A stretch of 64,000 bases of DNA from Streptomyces albidoflavus (lineage in GTDB: Bacteria; Actinomycetota; Actinomycetes; Streptomycetales; Streptomycetaceae), in the NCBI RefSeq assembly GCF_000719955.1, contig NZ_JOII01000024.1, positions 1-64,000 of the forward strand, read 5' to 3'. This document shows, piece by piece, positions 62,839 to 64,000 of this stretch. The position numbers and the translations under genes were made by a program. The notes below the pieces were generated by a model that worked only from the letters and a program-made list of their open reading frames with translations, was not told the DNA's origin and searched no databases. The first letter of the stretch is position 1; each line of letters opens with the position of its first letter.

Positions 62839-62872
62839 CGGCGGGTCCTGTGCCCCGGCACAGGACCCGCCG
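62839..62872. terminator. Bidirectional terminator between convergent genes
   Basis: CGGCGGGTCCTGTGCC and its perfect complement (16 bp, minimal loop) between the YdjM-like gene (plus) and the ABC transporter (minus). Confidence 0.85.
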
Positions 62873-62879
62873 CCGTGTC

Positions 62880-64000
62880 TCACCCGTGCCAGGAGCGCCA
62901 GAGCGCCGCGTACGCGCCACCGGCCGCGACCAGCTGGTCGTGCGGGCCCAGCTCGGTGATCCGGCCGTCCTCCACCACGGCGATCAGGTCCGCGTCGTGC
63001 GCCGTGTGCAGCCGGTGCGCGATCGCCACCACCGTCCGGCCCTCCAGCACCCGCGCCAGGGAACGTTCCAGATGGCGCGCGGCCCGGGGGTCGAGCAGCG
63101 AGGTCGCCTCGTCCAGCACCAGCGTGTGCGGATCGGCCAGTACCAGCCGGGCCAGCGCCACCTGCTGGGCCTGCGCCGGGGTGAGCGCCAGCGCGCCCGA
63201 CCCGACCTCGGTGTCCAGCCCCTCCTCCAGCGCCCGGCCCCAGCCGTCCGCGTCGACCGCCGCCAGCGCCTCCCACAGCTCCTCGTCCCCGGCGTCCGTC
63301 CGGGCGAGGCGCAGATTGTCCCGCAGCGAGCCGACGAAGACGTGGTGCTCCTGGTTGACCAGCGCCACGTGGGAGCGGACCTCCTCGGCGGGCATCCGGG
63401 CCAGCTCGGCGCCGCCGAGGGTGAGCCGCCCCGTGCGCGGTCCGTAGATCCCCGCGAGCAGCCGGCCCAGCGTCGACTTGCCCGCGCCCGAGGGGCCCAC
63501 CAGGGCCAGCCGGGTCCCCGGCTCCACCGCCAGCGTCACCTGCCGCAGCACGTCCACGCCCGGCCGGTAGCCGAAGTGGACGTCGTCGGCCCGCACCGCC
63601 CGCCCCTCGGGCCGCTCGTCGGCGTCGCCCGCCTCGGGCTCCACCTCGCGCACCCCGACCAGGCGGGCCAGCGACACCTGCGCCACCTGGAGCTCGTCGT
63701 ACCAGCGCAGCACGATGCCGACCGGGTCGACCAGCATCTGCGAGATGAGCGCCGCGGTGGTGAGCTGGCCGACGCCGATCCAGCCCTGGAGCACGTAGAA
63801 GCCGCCGATCAGCAGGACCGAGGCGAGCACCAGGACATGGGTGAGGGAGACCACCGGGAAGAGGACCGAGCGCAGCCACAGGGTGTAGCGCTCCCACCCG
63901 GTCCACTCGGAGATCCGGCGGTCCGACAGCGCGACCCGCTCCGGGCCCAGCCGCAGCGACTCCACCGTGCGGCCCGCGTCGACCGTCTCGGTCAGCGCCG
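62880..64000 (-). CDS. ABC exporter half-transporter, C-terminal part (runs off right edge)
   Basis: The visible 373 codons include the end of the transmembrane domain (SVLFPVVSLTHVLVLASVLL and two further helices) and a full ATPase domain. Walker A is LVGPSGAGKSTLGRLL, the Q-loop VALVNQEHHVFVGSL, Walker B THTLVLDEATSLLD-type LVLDEATSLLDP, and the H-loop AIAHRLH. The ABC signature is degenerate: LTPAQAQQ instead of LSGGQ, as in one half of heterodimeric exporters. The N-terminus lies beyond 64000; the frame is open to the edge (ALTETVDAGRTVESLRL). Substrate unknown. Confidence 0.9.
   Translation of the reverse strand, partial: ALTETVDAGRTVESLRLGPERVALSDRRISEWTGWERYTLWLRSVLFPVVSLTHVLVLASVLLIGGFYVLQGWIGVGQLTTAALISQMLVDPVGIVLRWYDELQVAQVSLARLVGVREVEPEAGDADERPEGRAVRADDVHFGYRPGVDVLRQVTLAVEPGTRLALVGPSGAGKSTLGRLLAGIYGPRTGRLTLGGAELARMPAEEVRSHVALVNQEHHVFVGSLRDNLRLARTDAGDEELWEALAAVDADGWGRALEEGLDTEVGSGALALTPAQAQQVALARLVLADPHTLVLDEATSLLDPRAARHLERSLARVLEGRTVVAIAHRLHTAHDADLIAVVEDGRITELGPHDQLVAAGGAYAALWRSWHG

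Overview
The window is typical Streptomyces chromosome. It has very high G+C, GTG/ATG/TTG starts preceded by GGAGG-type ribosome sites, tight ATGA/GTGA gene overlaps, conservon-type proteins and a streptogrisin protease. About 46 genes, one tRNA and a set of strong hairpin terminators are supported. I see no insertion sequence, integrase, prophage or CRISPR array. All assignments come from reading the sequence; no database search was run.

Region 1 (1-9.6 kb) is a compact catabolic island. A LysR regulator is divergent from a four-gene operon (CoA-transferase alpha and beta, 3-hydroxyacyl-CoA dehydrogenase, acyl-CoA dehydrogenase). It is followed by a thiolase, an MHS-type proton symporter and a MaoC hydratase. 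Together these could import an organic acid, activate it with CoA and run one full beta-oxidation turn. Three promoters share a two-part motif with identical 16-nt spacing, a good candidate for the LysR operator. The left edge carries the first 25 codons of another gene.

Region 2 (9.7-20.4 kb) holds a drug exporter with a fused C-terminal winged-helix-like domain, a DUF309 protein, and a large ATPase/TPR protein that lacks the LuxR helix-turn-helix of its relatives and carries a TTA codon. It continues with tRNA-Pro(GGG), streptogrisin A, a large multi-pass membrane protein and a secreted GH25 muramidase. Region 3 (20.4-23.3 kb) is a two-gene operon of an SRPBCC protein and a YdeP-type molybdopterin oxidoreductase.

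Region 4 (23.9-40.0 kb) is the centrepiece: a complete polycyclic tetramate macrolactam (PTM) biosynthetic cluster. Its gene order matches the frontalamide-type ftdA-F layout: fatty-acid-hydroxylase family enzyme, iterative PKS-NRPS (KS-AT-DH-KR-ACP-C-A-PCP-TE), two tandem FAD oxidoreductases, an MDR reductase and a cytochrome P450. The A domain reads like an ornithine code, and the P450 lacks the usual ExxR motif. The operon ends in a 17-bp hairpin.

Region 5 (40.0-64 kb) is mostly housekeeping or accessory: a Tat-exported amidase, divergent xylB/xylA, a tandem-repeat membrane protein, an SH3 protein, a SWIM/SNF2 helicase pair, a fatty-acid desaturase, a secreted esterase, an MpaB-like protein and a methyltransferase. 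It also has an orphan CvnD GTPase plus CvnB-like roadblock protein, an F420/FMN oxidoreductase, thioesterase II, a Ski2-like helicase, a YdjM-type membrane protein, and a half ABC exporter running off the right edge.
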